From assembly GCF_029626225.1 (NCBI RefSeq), contig NZ_JARUBP010000001.1, forward strand, positions 4,836,001-4,900,000: a stretch of DNA of 64,000 nucleotides, given 5' to 3'. The translations under genes were made by a program, and so were the position numbers. Below the pieces are notes generated by a model. The model saw nothing but the letters and a program-made list of their open reading frames with translations. It made no database searches and was not told the DNA's origin. Each line of letters begins with the position of its first letter. The stretch's first letter is position 1. Positions 46,538 through 54,827 of the stretch are shown here, one piece after another. Origin of the DNA: Asanoa sp. WMMD1127. GTDB lineage: Bacteria; Actinomycetota; Actinomycetes; Mycobacteriales; Micromonosporaceae.

Positions 46538-46573
46538 AAGGAAGGGCCCTTCTCGTCGGAGGGGCCCTTCCTT
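46538..46573. terminator. bidirectional terminator
   Basis: AAGGAAGGGCCC (46538-46549) and GGGCCCTTCCTT (46562-46573) form a perfect 12-bp stem with a 12-base loop; A and T runs flank the stem on both strands. It lies between the convergent small-protein and carrier genes and can serve both. Confidence 0.8.
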
Positions 46574-46575
46574 CG

Positions 46576-47973
46576 CTAGATCGGTTCAGAAGCGGGGCGG
46601 TCCGCGGCGGTGCGTTGGGCGGCGACCACCGGCTCGCGGTCGGTGGGGGGTTCCGGGTCCTCGTCGAGCATGGTGGTCTCGTCGAAGGGGTCCTCGCCGT
46701 GCAGGACCCGGTGGGCGCGGTCCTTGTCGAGCTCGCCCGCCCAGTGGCCGACGAGGAACGTCGCGACCGCGTTGCCGGCGAAGTTGGTGAGGGCGCGGGC
46801 TTCCGACATGAAGCGGTCGATGCCGACGATCAGCCCGACGCCCTCGACCAGGTCCGGGCGGTGGGACTGGAGGCCGCCGGCCAGGGTGGCCAGGCCCGCT
46901 CCCGTCACGCCGGCGGCGCCCTTCGAGGCGATGATCATGAAGAGCAGCAGGCCGATCTGCTCGCCGACCGCGAGCGGCTTGTTGAGCGCGTCCGCGATGA
47001 AGATGGAGGCCATCGTCAGGTAGATGGCCGTGCCGTCGAGGTTGAACGAGTAGCCGGTCGGCACCGTGATGCCCACGACCGGCCGCGAGACGCCGACGTG
47101 CTCCATCTTGGCGATCAGCCGCGGCAGCGCCGACTCCGACGACGACGTCGAGAGGATCAGCAGGAACTCGCGGCCGAGGTAGCGCAGCACCGCGAAGATG
47201 TTGAGCCCCGTGACCAGCTTGAGCAGCAGGCCGAGCACCACGAACACGAAGATGAGGCAGGTCAGGTAGAAGCCCAGCATGATCTGCAGCAGCCCGGCCA
47301 GCGCCTTCCAGCCGGTCTCGCCGACCACGGCCGCGATGGCGCCGAACGCGCCGATCGGGGCCACCCACATGATCATCGCGAGGATCCGGAACACGAGCTT
47401 CTGCAGGTAGCCGACCGCCCGCAGGATCGGCTGCCCGGTCGCGCCCATCGCCTGGATCGCGAAGCCGACCAGCAGCGCCACCAGCAGGGTCTGCAGCACC
47501 TGCGAGTTGGTCAGCGCGGAGAACAGCGTGGTCGGGATGATCCCGAGCAGGAAGTCGACCGTGCCCTCGGACTCCGAGGTGTCGGGCGCCTCGCCGCCGG
47601 ACAGGTCCAGGCCGCTGCCCGGGTGCAGGATGTTGCCGACCACCAGGCCGATCGCCAGCGCCACCGTGGACATCACCAGGAAGTAGCCCAGCGCCAGCCC
47701 GCCGACCTTGCCGACCTTGGCCGCCTGCCGCACCGACCCGATCCCGAGCACGATCGTGCAGAAGATGATCGGCGAGATCATCATCTTGATCAGGTTGACG
47801 AAGCCCTCGCCGAGCGGTTTGAGCGACTCACCGACCCCGGGCGCGACCAGCCCGACCAGGATGCCGGCCAGCACCGCGACGATGACGGCGAGATAGAGGT
47901 ACTTGGTCCGGTCCGGCCGGCGCGGCGCATCAGCCTCGGGCGACTGCTGGGCGATCGACATGTGGGCATTCAT
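46576..47973 (-). CDS. dctA: dicarboxylate/amino acid:cation symporter (DctA-like)
   Basis: A 465-residue DAACS carrier with eight transmembrane helices and two re-entrant loops. Signatures: ISPIIFCTIVLGIG in the first third, the serine-rich STSSSESALPRLI (hairpin 1), GYSFNLDGTAIYLTMA (motif with the cation and substrate site) and FMSEARALTNFAGNAVATFLV (hairpin 2, in part). The substrate-selecting Arg in MSEARALTN suits C4-dicarboxylates. C-terminal 60 residues are acidic and unstructured. Single gene; uptake of succinate, fumarate or malate likely. Confidence 0.92.
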   Translation of the reverse strand: MNAHMSIAQQSPEADAPRRPDRTKYLYLAVIVAVLAGILVGLVAPGVGESLKPLGEGFVNLIKMMISPIIFCTIVLGIGSVRQAAKVGKVGGLALGYFLVMSTVALAIGLVVGNILHPGSGLDLSGGEAPDTSESEGTVDFLLGIIPTTLFSALTNSQVLQTLLVALLVGFAIQAMGATGQPILRAVGYLQKLVFRILAMIMWVAPIGAFGAIAAVVGETGWKALAGLLQIMLGFYLTCLIFVFVVLGLLLKLVTGLNIFAVLRYLGREFLLILSTSSSESALPRLIAKMEHVGVSRPVVGITVPTGYSFNLDGTAIYLTMASIFIADALNKPLAVGEQIGLLLFMIIASKGAAGVTGAGLATLAGGLQSHRPDLVEGVGLIVGIDRFMSEARALTNFAGNAVATFLVGHWAGELDKDRAHRVLHGEDPFDETTMLDEDPEPPTDREPVVAAQRTAADRPASEPI

Positions 47974-48012
47974 GCCCGCACGTGACCGCCCTCACACGCC
48001 ATACTTCAGAGG

Positions 48013-48522
48013 TCAGTCGCGGCCGGCGTCTTCGGCGCGCTTGCGCTCGGCCCGCGACTCGGCCAGGTCCAGCGCCAGCACGCCGGCCAGGATCAGCAGG
48101 TCGTTCTGCCCCGGCGCGATGTCCACGGCGTACGTGTCGCGAATCGAGAACCACTTCTTGGACACCGTTGCCACCCGCTGCCCGCCCAGCTCCACCTCGT
48201 ATTCGTGGTCGAGCAGGTCGCCCTTCATCTCCAGGTCGTCCGGGCCCGGCACGTCGATCGTGTACTTGTCGCGGAACGGCGTGAACAGCTTCTTGCGCAC
48301 CTCGGCCGCCTCTTCGCCGCCGATGCTGATGCGGTAGGTCGGCCGCAGCGCGACCAGCTTGCGGTGCACCGCCGCGACCTCGCGGCCGGACAGGTCCTCG
48401 ATGACCAGCTTGTCGCGGACGCTGAGCACCTTGCCGTCGACGTGGAGCACCTTGTTGCCCGCGTCGTCGTGGATGTCGAAGTCGTCGCCGATGTCGAAGA
48501 GCTTCTCGCGGATGAGGTACAT
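48013..48522 (-). CDS. LURP-one-related protein
   Basis: A 169-residue single-domain protein of the LOR (tubby-like, scramblase-related) fold: MYLIREKLFDIGDDFDIHDDAGN at the start, KVLSVRDKLVIEDL, VRKKLFTPFRDKYTIDV and VSKKWFSIRDTYAVDI show the repeated beta-hairpin pattern. Function in bacteria is unknown; plant relatives act in defence and scramblase relatives in membranes. ATG at 48522 has GAGG eight bases upstream. It directly follows the FMN reductase gene, so they are probably cotranscribed. Confidence 0.85.
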   Translation of the reverse strand: MYLIREKLFDIGDDFDIHDDAGNKVLHVDGKVLSVRDKLVIEDLSGREVAAVHRKLVALRPTYRISIGGEEAAEVRKKLFTPFRDKYTIDVPGPDDLEMKGDLLDHEYEVELGGQRVATVSKKWFSIRDTYAVDIAPGQNDLLILAGVLALDLAESRAERKRAEDAGRD

Positions 48523-48539
48523 GACCCCATCCTCGCGCA

Positions 48540-49154
48540 TCACTCGCCGGCCAGCAGGTCCTCGAACGAGGTCCGGAGCGCGAACGGGTCCTCCGGCGTG
48601 GCCGGGGGGCGCCGGGCGACCTCGGCCGCCAGCTCCGCCGCCGCCTGCCGTACCCGCTGGTCCAGGCGCTCCGCGGCCTCGTCGCCACCCCAGTCCTCGG
48701 GCGCCGCGAACACGCCGGTCGGCATGACGATCGACCGGGTGTACGCGAACAGGGGCCGCATCGCGTGGTCCAGCGCGAGCGAGTGCCGCGCGGTGCCGCC
48801 GGTCGCGCCGATCAGCACCGGCTTGCCGGCCAGCGTGCCGTCGGGCAGCAGGTCGACGAACGACTTGAACAGCCCGCTGTACGACGCCGTGAAGATCGGT
48901 GACACCGCGATCAGCCCGTCGGCCCTCGCCACCGTCTCGACGACGCGCGCGAAGGCGCTGGCCGGGAACCCGGTGAGCAGGTTGTCGACGATCTCGTGGG
49001 CGTGGTCGCGCAGCTCGACCGTCTCGATCTTCGGCGTCACGCCGAGCCGGGTCAGCTCCTCGCCGGCCGCGGCCGCCAGCTTGTCCGCCAGCAGCCGGGT
49101 CGACGAGGGCTGACGCAGGCCACCCGAGACCACCGCCAGGGTGCGCTCGGTCAT
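48540..49154 (-). CDS. NADPH-dependent FMN reductase (CE1759 family)
   Basis: A 204-residue flavodoxin-fold protein: SGGLRQPSSTRLLADKL (phosphate loop), SPIFTASYSGLFKSFVDLL and GKPVLIGATGGTARHSL are the FMN-binding segments. The CE1759 family is found next to CE1758-type luciferase-like monooxygenases and is thought to supply reduced FMN. Here the start overlaps the stop of that monooxygenase by 4 bases. Confidence 0.92.
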   Translation of the reverse strand: MTERTLAVVSGGLRQPSSTRLLADKLAAAAGEELTRLGVTPKIETVELRDHAHEIVDNLLTGFPASAFARVVETVARADGLIAVSPIFTASYSGLFKSFVDLLPDGTLAGKPVLIGATGGTARHSLALDHAMRPLFAYTRSIVMPTGVFAAPEDWGGDEAAERLDQRVRQAAAELAAEVARRPPATPEDPFALRTSFEDLLAGE

Positions 49155-50257
49155 GCCGTCACCGGCGCCTCGCCCGCCGTGGCGGCCGCGGCCGCGGCGA
49201 CCAGCGACTCGTGCGTGGGCGCGTCCGGCACGTCGGCCGGCCGGTTCTTGGCGAACTCCTTGCGCAGCACCGGCACGACCTCCTCGCCGAGCAGGTCGAG
49301 CTGCTCGAGCGCGGTCTTCAGCGGCAGGCCGGCGTGGTCGATCAGGAAGAGCTGCCGCTGGTAGTCGCCGACGTAGTCACGGAAGCCGAGCGTACGGTCG
49401 ATGACCTGCTGCGGGCTGCCGACGGTCAGCGGCGTCTCGCGGGTGAAGTCCTCGAGCGACGGACCGTGCCCGTAGACCGGCGCGTTGTCGAAGTACGGCC
49501 GGAACTCCCGTACCGCGTCCTGCGAGTTCTTCCGCATGAAGACCTGGCCGCCGAGGCCGACGATGGCCTGCTCGGCCGAGCCGTGGCCGTAGTGCGCGTA
49601 GCGCTCCCGGTAGAGCCCGATCATCCGCTGGGTGTGCTCCTTCGGCCAGAAGATGTGGTTGGCGAAGAAGCCGTCACCGTAGAACGCGGCCTGCTCGGCG
49701 ATCTCCGGGCTGCGGATCGAGCCGTGCCAGACGAACGGCGGCACGCCGTCGAGCGGGCGCGGCGTCGAGGTGAACGACTGCAAGGGGGTACGGAAGCGGC
49801 CCTTCCAGTCGACCACGTCCTCGCGCCACAGCTGCCGCAGCAGCGCGTAGTTCTCGATGGCCAGCGCGATCCCGTTGCGGATGTCCTGCCCGAACCACGG
49901 GTAGACCGGGCCGGTGTTGCCGCGTCCCATCATCAGGTCGACCCGGCCGTCGGCCAGGTGCTGCAGCATCGCGTAGTCCTCGGCGATCTTCACCGGGTCG
50001 TTGGTGGTGATCAGCGTGGTGGCGGTGGAGAGCAGCAGCCGCTCCGTCCGCGCCGCGATGTAGCCCAGCATGGTGGTCGGCGACGACGGCACGAACGGCG
50101 GGTTGTGGTGCTCGCCGGTCGCGAAGACGTCCAGGCCGACCTCCTCGGCCTTGAGCGCGAGGGCGACCATCGCCTTGATCCGGTCGCGCTCGCTGGGGGT
50201 CGTGCCGTTGGTCGGGTCCGGCGTCACGTCGCCGACGGTGAAGATCCCGAACTGCAT
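49151..50257 (-). CDS. LLM-class flavin-dependent monooxygenase (CE1758 family)
   Basis: A 368-residue bacterial luciferase-like barrel: MQFGIFTVGDVTPDPTNG at the start, GLDVFATGEHHNPPF, RVDLMMGRGNTGPVYPWFG and the C-terminal GGQVFMRKNSQ. ATG at 50257 has AGAGAGG upstream and is better than an earlier in-frame start at 50341. It forms the two-component system with the downstream FMN reductase; substrate unknown, oxidation of a small organic molecule is expected. Confidence 0.92.
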   Translation of the reverse strand: MQFGIFTVGDVTPDPTNGTTPSERDRIKAMVALALKAEEVGLDVFATGEHHNPPFVPSSPTTMLGYIAARTERLLLSTATTLITTNDPVKIAEDYAMLQHLADGRVDLMMGRGNTGPVYPWFGQDIRNGIALAIENYALLRQLWREDVVDWKGRFRTPLQSFTSTPRPLDGVPPFVWHGSIRSPEIAEQAAFYGDGFFANHIFWPKEHTQRMIGLYRERYAHYGHGSAEQAIVGLGGQVFMRKNSQDAVREFRPYFDNAPVYGHGPSLEDFTRETPLTVGSPQQVIDRTLGFRDYVGDYQRQLFLIDHAGLPLKTALEQLDLLGEEVVPVLRKEFAKNRPADVPDAPTHESLVAAAAAATAGEAPVTA

Positions 50258-50321
50258 GTCTGCACACCTCTCTTCGTCCGTCACCGACAACTTATTTGAC
50301 GCGGCAACTATTCCGGAGGGG

Positions 50322-50765
50322 TCAGCGGAGAGGTCCGTCACCTTCGTCGTCAGGACCGTCGACCACGTGGATCGCGGCCTCCTCGGCGCTGGCGCCCCCG
50401 GCGTCGATCCCGGCGTCCCACGCTACCGAGTCGGCCTGCTCGTCCTCGCCGAAGCCCTCGTCGTCGGCGACCAGCCGGCCGGCGCGCGGGTCCTGCTCGT
50501 AGCCCCGGCGGCTGATCTCGTCCTCGTCGTCGGCCACCTCGGCGTACGGGTCGACGTCGGGCTCCTCCTGCGCCAGGTACTGCTCGAGCGACTCGCCGGC
50601 CCGCTCCTCGGCGGCCGTGGTGCCGAAGCGGTCGGCGCCGCTCCACCGGTCGGCCGGCGCGATGCCCACGTCCAGCGGGTCGGCGACGCGGTCGTCGTCG
50701 AGCGTGTCGGACGCGTCGAGGACCCCCTCGTCCTCCACCACCTCGTACTGCGGCTCCTGGCTCAT
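50322..50765 (-). CDS. DUF5709 protein
   Basis: A 147-residue, very acidic, low-complexity protein (GVLDASDTLDDDRVADPLDVG, given in part, and RFGTTAAEERAGESLEQYLAQEEPDV) matching the actinobacterial DUF5709 family. Probably largely disordered; function unknown. Monocistronic, divergent from the membrane glycosyltransferase. Confidence 0.85.
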   Translation of the reverse strand: MSQEPQYEVVEDEGVLDASDTLDDDRVADPLDVGIAPADRWSGADRFGTTAAEERAGESLEQYLAQEEPDVDPYAEVADDEDEISRRGYEQDPRAGRLVADDEGFGEDEQADSVAWDAGIDAGGASAEEAAIHVVDGPDDEGDGPLR

Positions 50766-50858
50766 GTTTCTCCCCCAACCTCGACTGGATCGGGTGTCAG
50801 CCTAAGGACCCGGCGCGCGGTGCCCGGTCGCGGTCCGGCCGTCGGCTAGCCTGCCCCC

Positions 50859-53282
50859 ATGCCGAGGGTGATACGTCCGCTTCTGGGCTCAGTGCCCGGA
50901 ATCGTGTGGTTGATCCTCGTCGCGCACCTCGCCGTCGTGCTCTGGCACACCGCGCTGTTCCCCAACTTCCGCTCCCCGGACGAGCGGCAGCACGTCGACC
51001 TGATCGCCGCCGTCCAGCGGGGCACCGCCTGGCCGTGGCCCGATCCGGGCCGGCTGCCGGTCGCCCAGGGCAGCGCGGCGGGTGGCTTCACCGAGGCCGA
51101 CCGGATCGACCAACCGCTGGCGCTCGCGGAGCAGCCGTTGCCGCCCCGGGCGGACCGGCCGTCGTACGCCTCCGCCGGTGGCGCCGCGCCCGACCCGGAC
51201 CAGCGGGCCAACCAGCTGGTCCAGCACCCGCCGCTCTACTACCTGCTCGGCGCCGCCGCCCTGGGGCCCGGCTGGGACCGGGTTCCGTTCGACCGCGCGT
51301 ACCTGGCCCTGCGGTGGTGGAACGTGCTCTTCGCGGCCGCGTTGCCGCTGCTGCTCTGGGCGGTGGCGCGCCGGCTGGGGCTGCCCGATCCCGTGCCGGT
51401 GGCGGCCGCGCTGGTCCCGCTGGCGATCCCGGAGCTGACCCACACCGAGTCCGCGGTCAACAACGACAACCTGCTGGTGCTGCTGTTCGCCGTGCTCACC
51501 CTGCTGCTGGCCCGGGTGCTGACCGGCGACACCACCCGGCGCACCGCCCTGCTGGTCGGCGCGGTCGGCTCGCTCGCGTTGCTCACCAAGGGTTTCGCGT
51601 TGCTGACGCCGGTCTGGATCGGCCTGGCGTACGCCGTCCGCCGTGAACGGGCCGCGCTGCTCCCGCTCGCCGTCGCGTGGCTGGCCTGCCTGCCCGGGCT
51701 GGCCTGGTGGATCCGCAACCGGATCGTGTACGGGTCGGTGCAGCCACACGGTCGCTACACCGGTATTCCGGAGCTCCCCGCCCGCCACTCGTTCGCCGAC
51801 GGCGGCCCGACCTGGCTGCTGCGCCTGCTCGAACGGGTGAACACCCTGTTCTTCGTGCACGACCAGACCGGTGACCGGCTGCACCACTGGCCGTGGAAGC
51901 TGGCGGTGGTGGCCGCGCTGCTGATCGCCGCCGGCATCGCCGTGACCCTGTTCCGCCGGGTGCTGCCGCGGGGCACCACGCTGGTGCTGCTCGCGCCGAC
52001 CGTGCTCCTGCTGGCCATCGTGACCAAGGGCTCCTACGAGCAGTTCGCGGCCAGGCACAGCTACGCCGGCATGCAGGGCCGCTACCTCTACGGCGGCCTG
52101 GTCGGGTTGGCCGTGGTCGCGATGGCGGCCACCGCGCGCCTGCCGGACCGCTGGCGGCGCGCCACCCCGCTCGCGGTGCTGCTGTTCGCGGCGCTGATGC
52201 AGGCGGTCTACGTCGGATACACAGTGGACCTGTTCTGGACGCCGGCCGACGGTGACCGGGTGGCGGCGCTGGCCGCCATCGTCAGCTGGTACGCCTTCCC
52301 ACCGGCCGTGCTCGGCCTCGTGGTCGCGACGCTCCTGGCCGCGTCCGCTGCGACGCTGGTGGGCACGGTTCGCCTCCTGACGCCTCGTGGCGGCTCGGCG
52401 CGCGGAGGGTGCGGGCGCTCAGGCCGTGGCGCGTTCGGCGGCGCTGACCGCGTTGCGGAACAGCATCGCCACCGTGGTCGGGCCGACACCGCCGACCCGG
52501 GGCGTGATCGCGCCCGCGACCTCGGCGACCGACTCGTCGACGTCGGGCAGCAGCCGCCGGCCCTCGTAGCGGACGCCGCCGCCGATGACCGTCGATCCTG
52601 GACGGACGTGCTCGGGCTGGATGATGCCGGGCACGCCGGCCGCCGCGATCAGGATCTCGGCCCGCTGGGTGTAGCGGGGCCAGTCCTTGACACCCGTGTG
52701 CACGACGGTGACCGCGGCGTTGGCGGTGGGCCGCTTCTGCGCGAGCAGCATCGCCAGCGGACGGCCGAGCGTGGCGCCACGGCCGAGGATGACCACCTCG
52801 CGGCCCGAGACCGGGATCTCGTGGAAGGCGAGCAGCGCCTCGATGCCGGCCGGGGTGCAGGGCAGCGGCCCCGGCAGGCCGAGCGCGAGCCGGCCCATGT
52901 TGACCGGGTGCATGCCGTCGACGTCCTTGTCGGGATCCATGACGGCGAGGGCCTGGTCGTAGTCGAGGTGGCCGGGCACCGGGTGCTGCACGAGCAGCCC
53001 GTGCACGGCCGGGTCGCCGCTGAACTCGGCGATCACCCGTTCGAGCTCGGCCTGGGTGGTGTCGGCCGGCAGGTGCGCGTGCGGCGAGACGAAACCGAGG
53101 TCGGCCGCCTGCCGCTGCTTGATCCGGATGTAGCCGGCGCTGGCGTCGTCGTCACCGACCAGGATTGTGGCCAGGGCCGGCGTGACGCCCTTGTCGCGCA
53201 GCACGCGTACCCGGTCGGAGACGTCGGCCAGGATGCTCTCGGCGACCGGACCACCGGGCAGAAGACGCGCGGACATGCTTGA
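50859..53282 (+). CDS. ArnT/PMT-like membrane glycosyltransferase with run-on C-terminus
   Basis: Residues 1 to about 505 form a polytopic GT39/GT83-like protein: Asp-bearing first loop NFRSPDERQHVDLIAAV, helices through ALPLLLWAVARRLG, LLALMQAVYVGYTV and others, extracellular loop motifs GRYLYGG. The coding signal ends near 52380, but no stop occurs; the frame continues for about 300 codons as the pure antisense of folD to 53282, so the last third is low-complexity and unlike any domain. A TGA lies in the +1 frame at 52378, so a single-base change would end the protein at 506 residues. TAGCCT six bases before ATG. Confidence 0.78.
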   Translation: MPRVIRPLLGSVPGIVWLILVAHLAVVLWHTALFPNFRSPDERQHVDLIAAVQRGTAWPWPDPGRLPVAQGSAAGGFTEADRIDQPLALAEQPLPPRADRPSYASAGGAAPDPDQRANQLVQHPPLYYLLGAAALGPGWDRVPFDRAYLALRWWNVLFAAALPLLLWAVARRLGLPDPVPVAAALVPLAIPELTHTESAVNNDNLLVLLFAVLTLLLARVLTGDTTRRTALLVGAVGSLALLTKGFALLTPVWIGLAYAVRRERAALLPLAVAWLACLPGLAWWIRNRIVYGSVQPHGRYTGIPELPARHSFADGGPTWLLRLLERVNTLFFVHDQTGDRLHHWPWKLAVVAALLIAAGIAVTLFRRVLPRGTTLVLLAPTVLLLAIVTKGSYEQFAARHSYAGMQGRYLYGGLVGLAVVAMAATARLPDRWRRATPLAVLLFAALMQAVYVGYTVDLFWTPADGDRVAALAAIVSWYAFPPAVLGLVVATLLAASAATLVGTVRLLTPRGGSARGGCGRSGRGAFGGADRVAEQHRHRGRADTADPGRDRARDLGDRLVDVGQQPPALVADAAADDRRSWTDVLGLDDAGHAGRRDQDLGPLGVAGPVLDTRVHDGDRGVGGGPLLREQHRQRTAERGATAEDDHLAARDRDLVEGEQRLDAGRGAGQRPRQAEREPAHVDRVHAVDVLVGIHDGEGLVVVEVAGHRVLHEQPVHGRVAAELGDHPFELGLGGVGRQVRVRRDETEVGRLPLLDPDVAGAGVVVTDQDCGQGRRDALVAQHAYPVGDVGQDALGDRTTGQKTRGHA
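52419..53276 (-). CDS. folD: bifunctional methylenetetrahydrofolate dehydrogenase/cyclohydrolase
   Basis: A 285-residue FolD: catalytic Lys in GYIRIKQRQAADLG near residue 51, HGLLVQHPVPGHLD, KDVDGMHPVNMGRL, PCTPAGIEALL, and the NADP site VVILGRGATLGRPLAMLL. It interconverts methylene-, methenyl- and formyl-tetrahydrofolate for purine and C1 metabolism. Its leader carries a ZTP riboswitch, which ties expression to the purine precursor ZMP/ZTP. The entire gene is overlapped by the run-on frame of the plus-strand glycosyltransferase. Confidence 0.96.
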   Translation of the reverse strand: MSARLLPGGPVAESILADVSDRVRVLRDKGVTPALATILVGDDDASAGYIRIKQRQAADLGFVSPHAHLPADTTQAELERVIAEFSGDPAVHGLLVQHPVPGHLDYDQALAVMDPDKDVDGMHPVNMGRLALGLPGPLPCTPAGIEALLAFHEIPVSGREVVILGRGATLGRPLAMLLAQKRPTANAAVTVVHTGVKDWPRYTQRAEILIAAAGVPGIIQPEHVRPGSTVIGGGVRYEGRRLLPDVDESVAEVAGAITPRVGGVGPTTVAMLFRNAVSAAERATA

Positions 53283-53283
53283 T

Positions 53284-53380
53284 CCCCCCTCGACCGAGGG
53301 CACCCAGGCGGTCGATGCCCACGGGCGGGCTCCCCGATGGTCGATGCCATCCCGTGCCGCCAGTCGCGCTCCACTCCCAA
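53284..53380 (-). promoter_or_regulatory. ZTP (pfl) riboswitch of folD
   Basis: Read on the minus strand, the leader holds the conserved pfl-motif parts in order: CGACTGGCG (53366-53358), ATGG..CCAT stem (53350-53337), GGGGAGC (53335-53329), a variable stem, then CGCCTGGG (53310-53303), which forms the pseudoknot with the first part. Right after it CCCTCG pairs with CGAGGG (53298-53285), a hairpin that covers the Shine-Dalgarno GAGGGGGG. Ligand binding would open it, giving translational activation by ZMP/ZTP. folD is one of the standard targets. Confidence 0.85.
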
Positions 53381-53386
53381 TATGCC

Positions 53387-54781
53387 CTATCTCCGGTCGA
53401 GCGTCCGCCGGAGGGTGGCCACCGCGGGCGCGATCTCGCCGTCGGCGAGGTTGCCGTAGCCGAGGACCAGCACGGGGGCCGGACGGGTGGACGGCTCGGC
53501 CCGGTAGGCGTCCAGCGCGACCAGCTGCAGCCCGGCCCGGGCGGCGCGGCGGACCACCGCTGCGGTGTCGGTGCCGTCCGGCAGGCGCAGCAGCACGTGC
53601 AGGCCGGCGGCGGTGCCCTCCAGCCGGCCCTCCGGGATCGCCTCGCGCAGGGCGGCCAGCAGCAGGTCGCGGCGGGTGCGGAAGCGGCGGCGGGCGGCGC
53701 GGAGGTGGGCGTCGTACCAGCCGCGGTCCACGAAGGTGGCCAGGGCCAGCTGGTCGAGCACGGGCGGGGCGGTGGCCACCGGGTCGGCGGCCGCGGTCAG
53801 CCGGCCCGGCGCCAGCAGCCAGCCGAGCCCGAGGGCGGGGGAGAGGGTCTTGCTGACCGAGCCGAGCAGGGCCACCCGGCCGGGGTCGAGGCCCTGCATC
53901 GCGGCGATCGGCCGCCGGTCGTAGCGGAACTCGGCGTCGTAGTCGTCCTCCACCACGAAGCCGTCGACGGCGCGGGCCCAGCGCACCAGCGCCGCCCGGC
54001 GGGCGGGAGAGAGCACCACGCCGCTGGGGAACTGGTGCGCGGCGCCGGTGACGACCGCGCGTACGCCCGCCAGCGCGTCGACCCGCAGGCCCTCGTGGTC
54101 GAGCGGCACCGCGCGCACGTGGAGGCCGGCGCCGGCGAGGGCCGCCCGGACCCGCGGCCAGCCCGGCTCCTCGACCGCGACCGCGTCGACGCCGAGCCGG
54201 CGCAGCGCCCGGGCCACCCGGGTCAGGCCGTCGGTGATGCCGGCGCAGATCGTGACCGTGTCGGCCCTGGCCACCGCGCCGCGAGACCGCTGGAGGTATT
54301 CCGCGATGGTCCGCCGGGCCCGCGGGTGGCCGCGCGGGTCGGGCAGGCCGAGGTCCGCGACCGAGACGTCGCCCGTGACGGCCGCCACGCTGTCGGCCCA
54401 CCGGCGCCGGGGGAAGGCGCGCAGATCGGGCAGGCCCGGCGCCAGGTCTAAGCGGGGCGCGGGGGTCTTCGCCCGTTGGCGGGGCGGGCGGCGGTTCCCG
54501 GCGGGCGGGTCGTCGGGAACCCAGGCGACGCGGGTCGCCGACCCGACGCGGGCGGCCAGGTAGCCCTCGGTGACCAGCTGCCCGTACGCCTCGGTGACCA
54601 CCCAGCGCGAGCAGCCGAGCTCCTCGGCCAGCGCCCGGCTGGGCGGGACGGCGGACCCGGTGGGCAGCCGGCCGGACCGGATCGCGCCGCGCAGGGCCCG
54701 GGCCAGCCGCTGGTGGGTGGGACCGGCGCCGGAGAGGTCGAGCAACGTCGCCCACGCAGAATTGGTCTGGGAATCCGCCAC
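53387..54781 (-). CDS. MocR/PdxR-type regulator (GntR HTH plus aminotransferase fold)
   Basis: About 464 residues. Residues 20-85 are a GntR winged helix (GSAVPPSRALAEELGCSRWVV); residues 130-460 are a fold-type I aminotransferase domain with VEEPGWPRVRAAL, HQFPSGVVLSPARR and the PLP Lys in LGSVSKTLSPALGLGWLL. Such proteins sense PLP or amino-acid derivatives. GTG at 54781 has TACGCT eight bases upstream; the longer ATG at 54829 would overlap the divergent start codon. The divergent aldo/keto reductase may be its target, possibly a pyridoxal reductase. Confidence 0.9.
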   Translation of the reverse strand: MADSQTNSAWATLLDLSGAGPTHQRLARALRGAIRSGRLPTGSAVPPSRALAEELGCSRWVVTEAYGQLVTEGYLAARVGSATRVAWVPDDPPAGNRRPPRQRAKTPAPRLDLAPGLPDLRAFPRRRWADSVAAVTGDVSVADLGLPDPRGHPRARRTIAEYLQRSRGAVARADTVTICAGITDGLTRVARALRRLGVDAVAVEEPGWPRVRAALAGAGLHVRAVPLDHEGLRVDALAGVRAVVTGAAHQFPSGVVLSPARRAALVRWARAVDGFVVEDDYDAEFRYDRRPIAAMQGLDPGRVALLGSVSKTLSPALGLGWLLAPGRLTAAADPVATAPPVLDQLALATFVDRGWYDAHLRAARRRFRTRRDLLLAALREAIPEGRLEGTAAGLHVLLRLPDGTDTAAVVRRAARAGLQLVALDAYRAEPSTRPAPVLVLGYGNLADGEIAPAVATLRRTLDRR

Positions 54782-54827
54782 GACATTGGAGCGTACGGCC
54801 TGACCGATCGTCACTAGCGTCGAAGCC

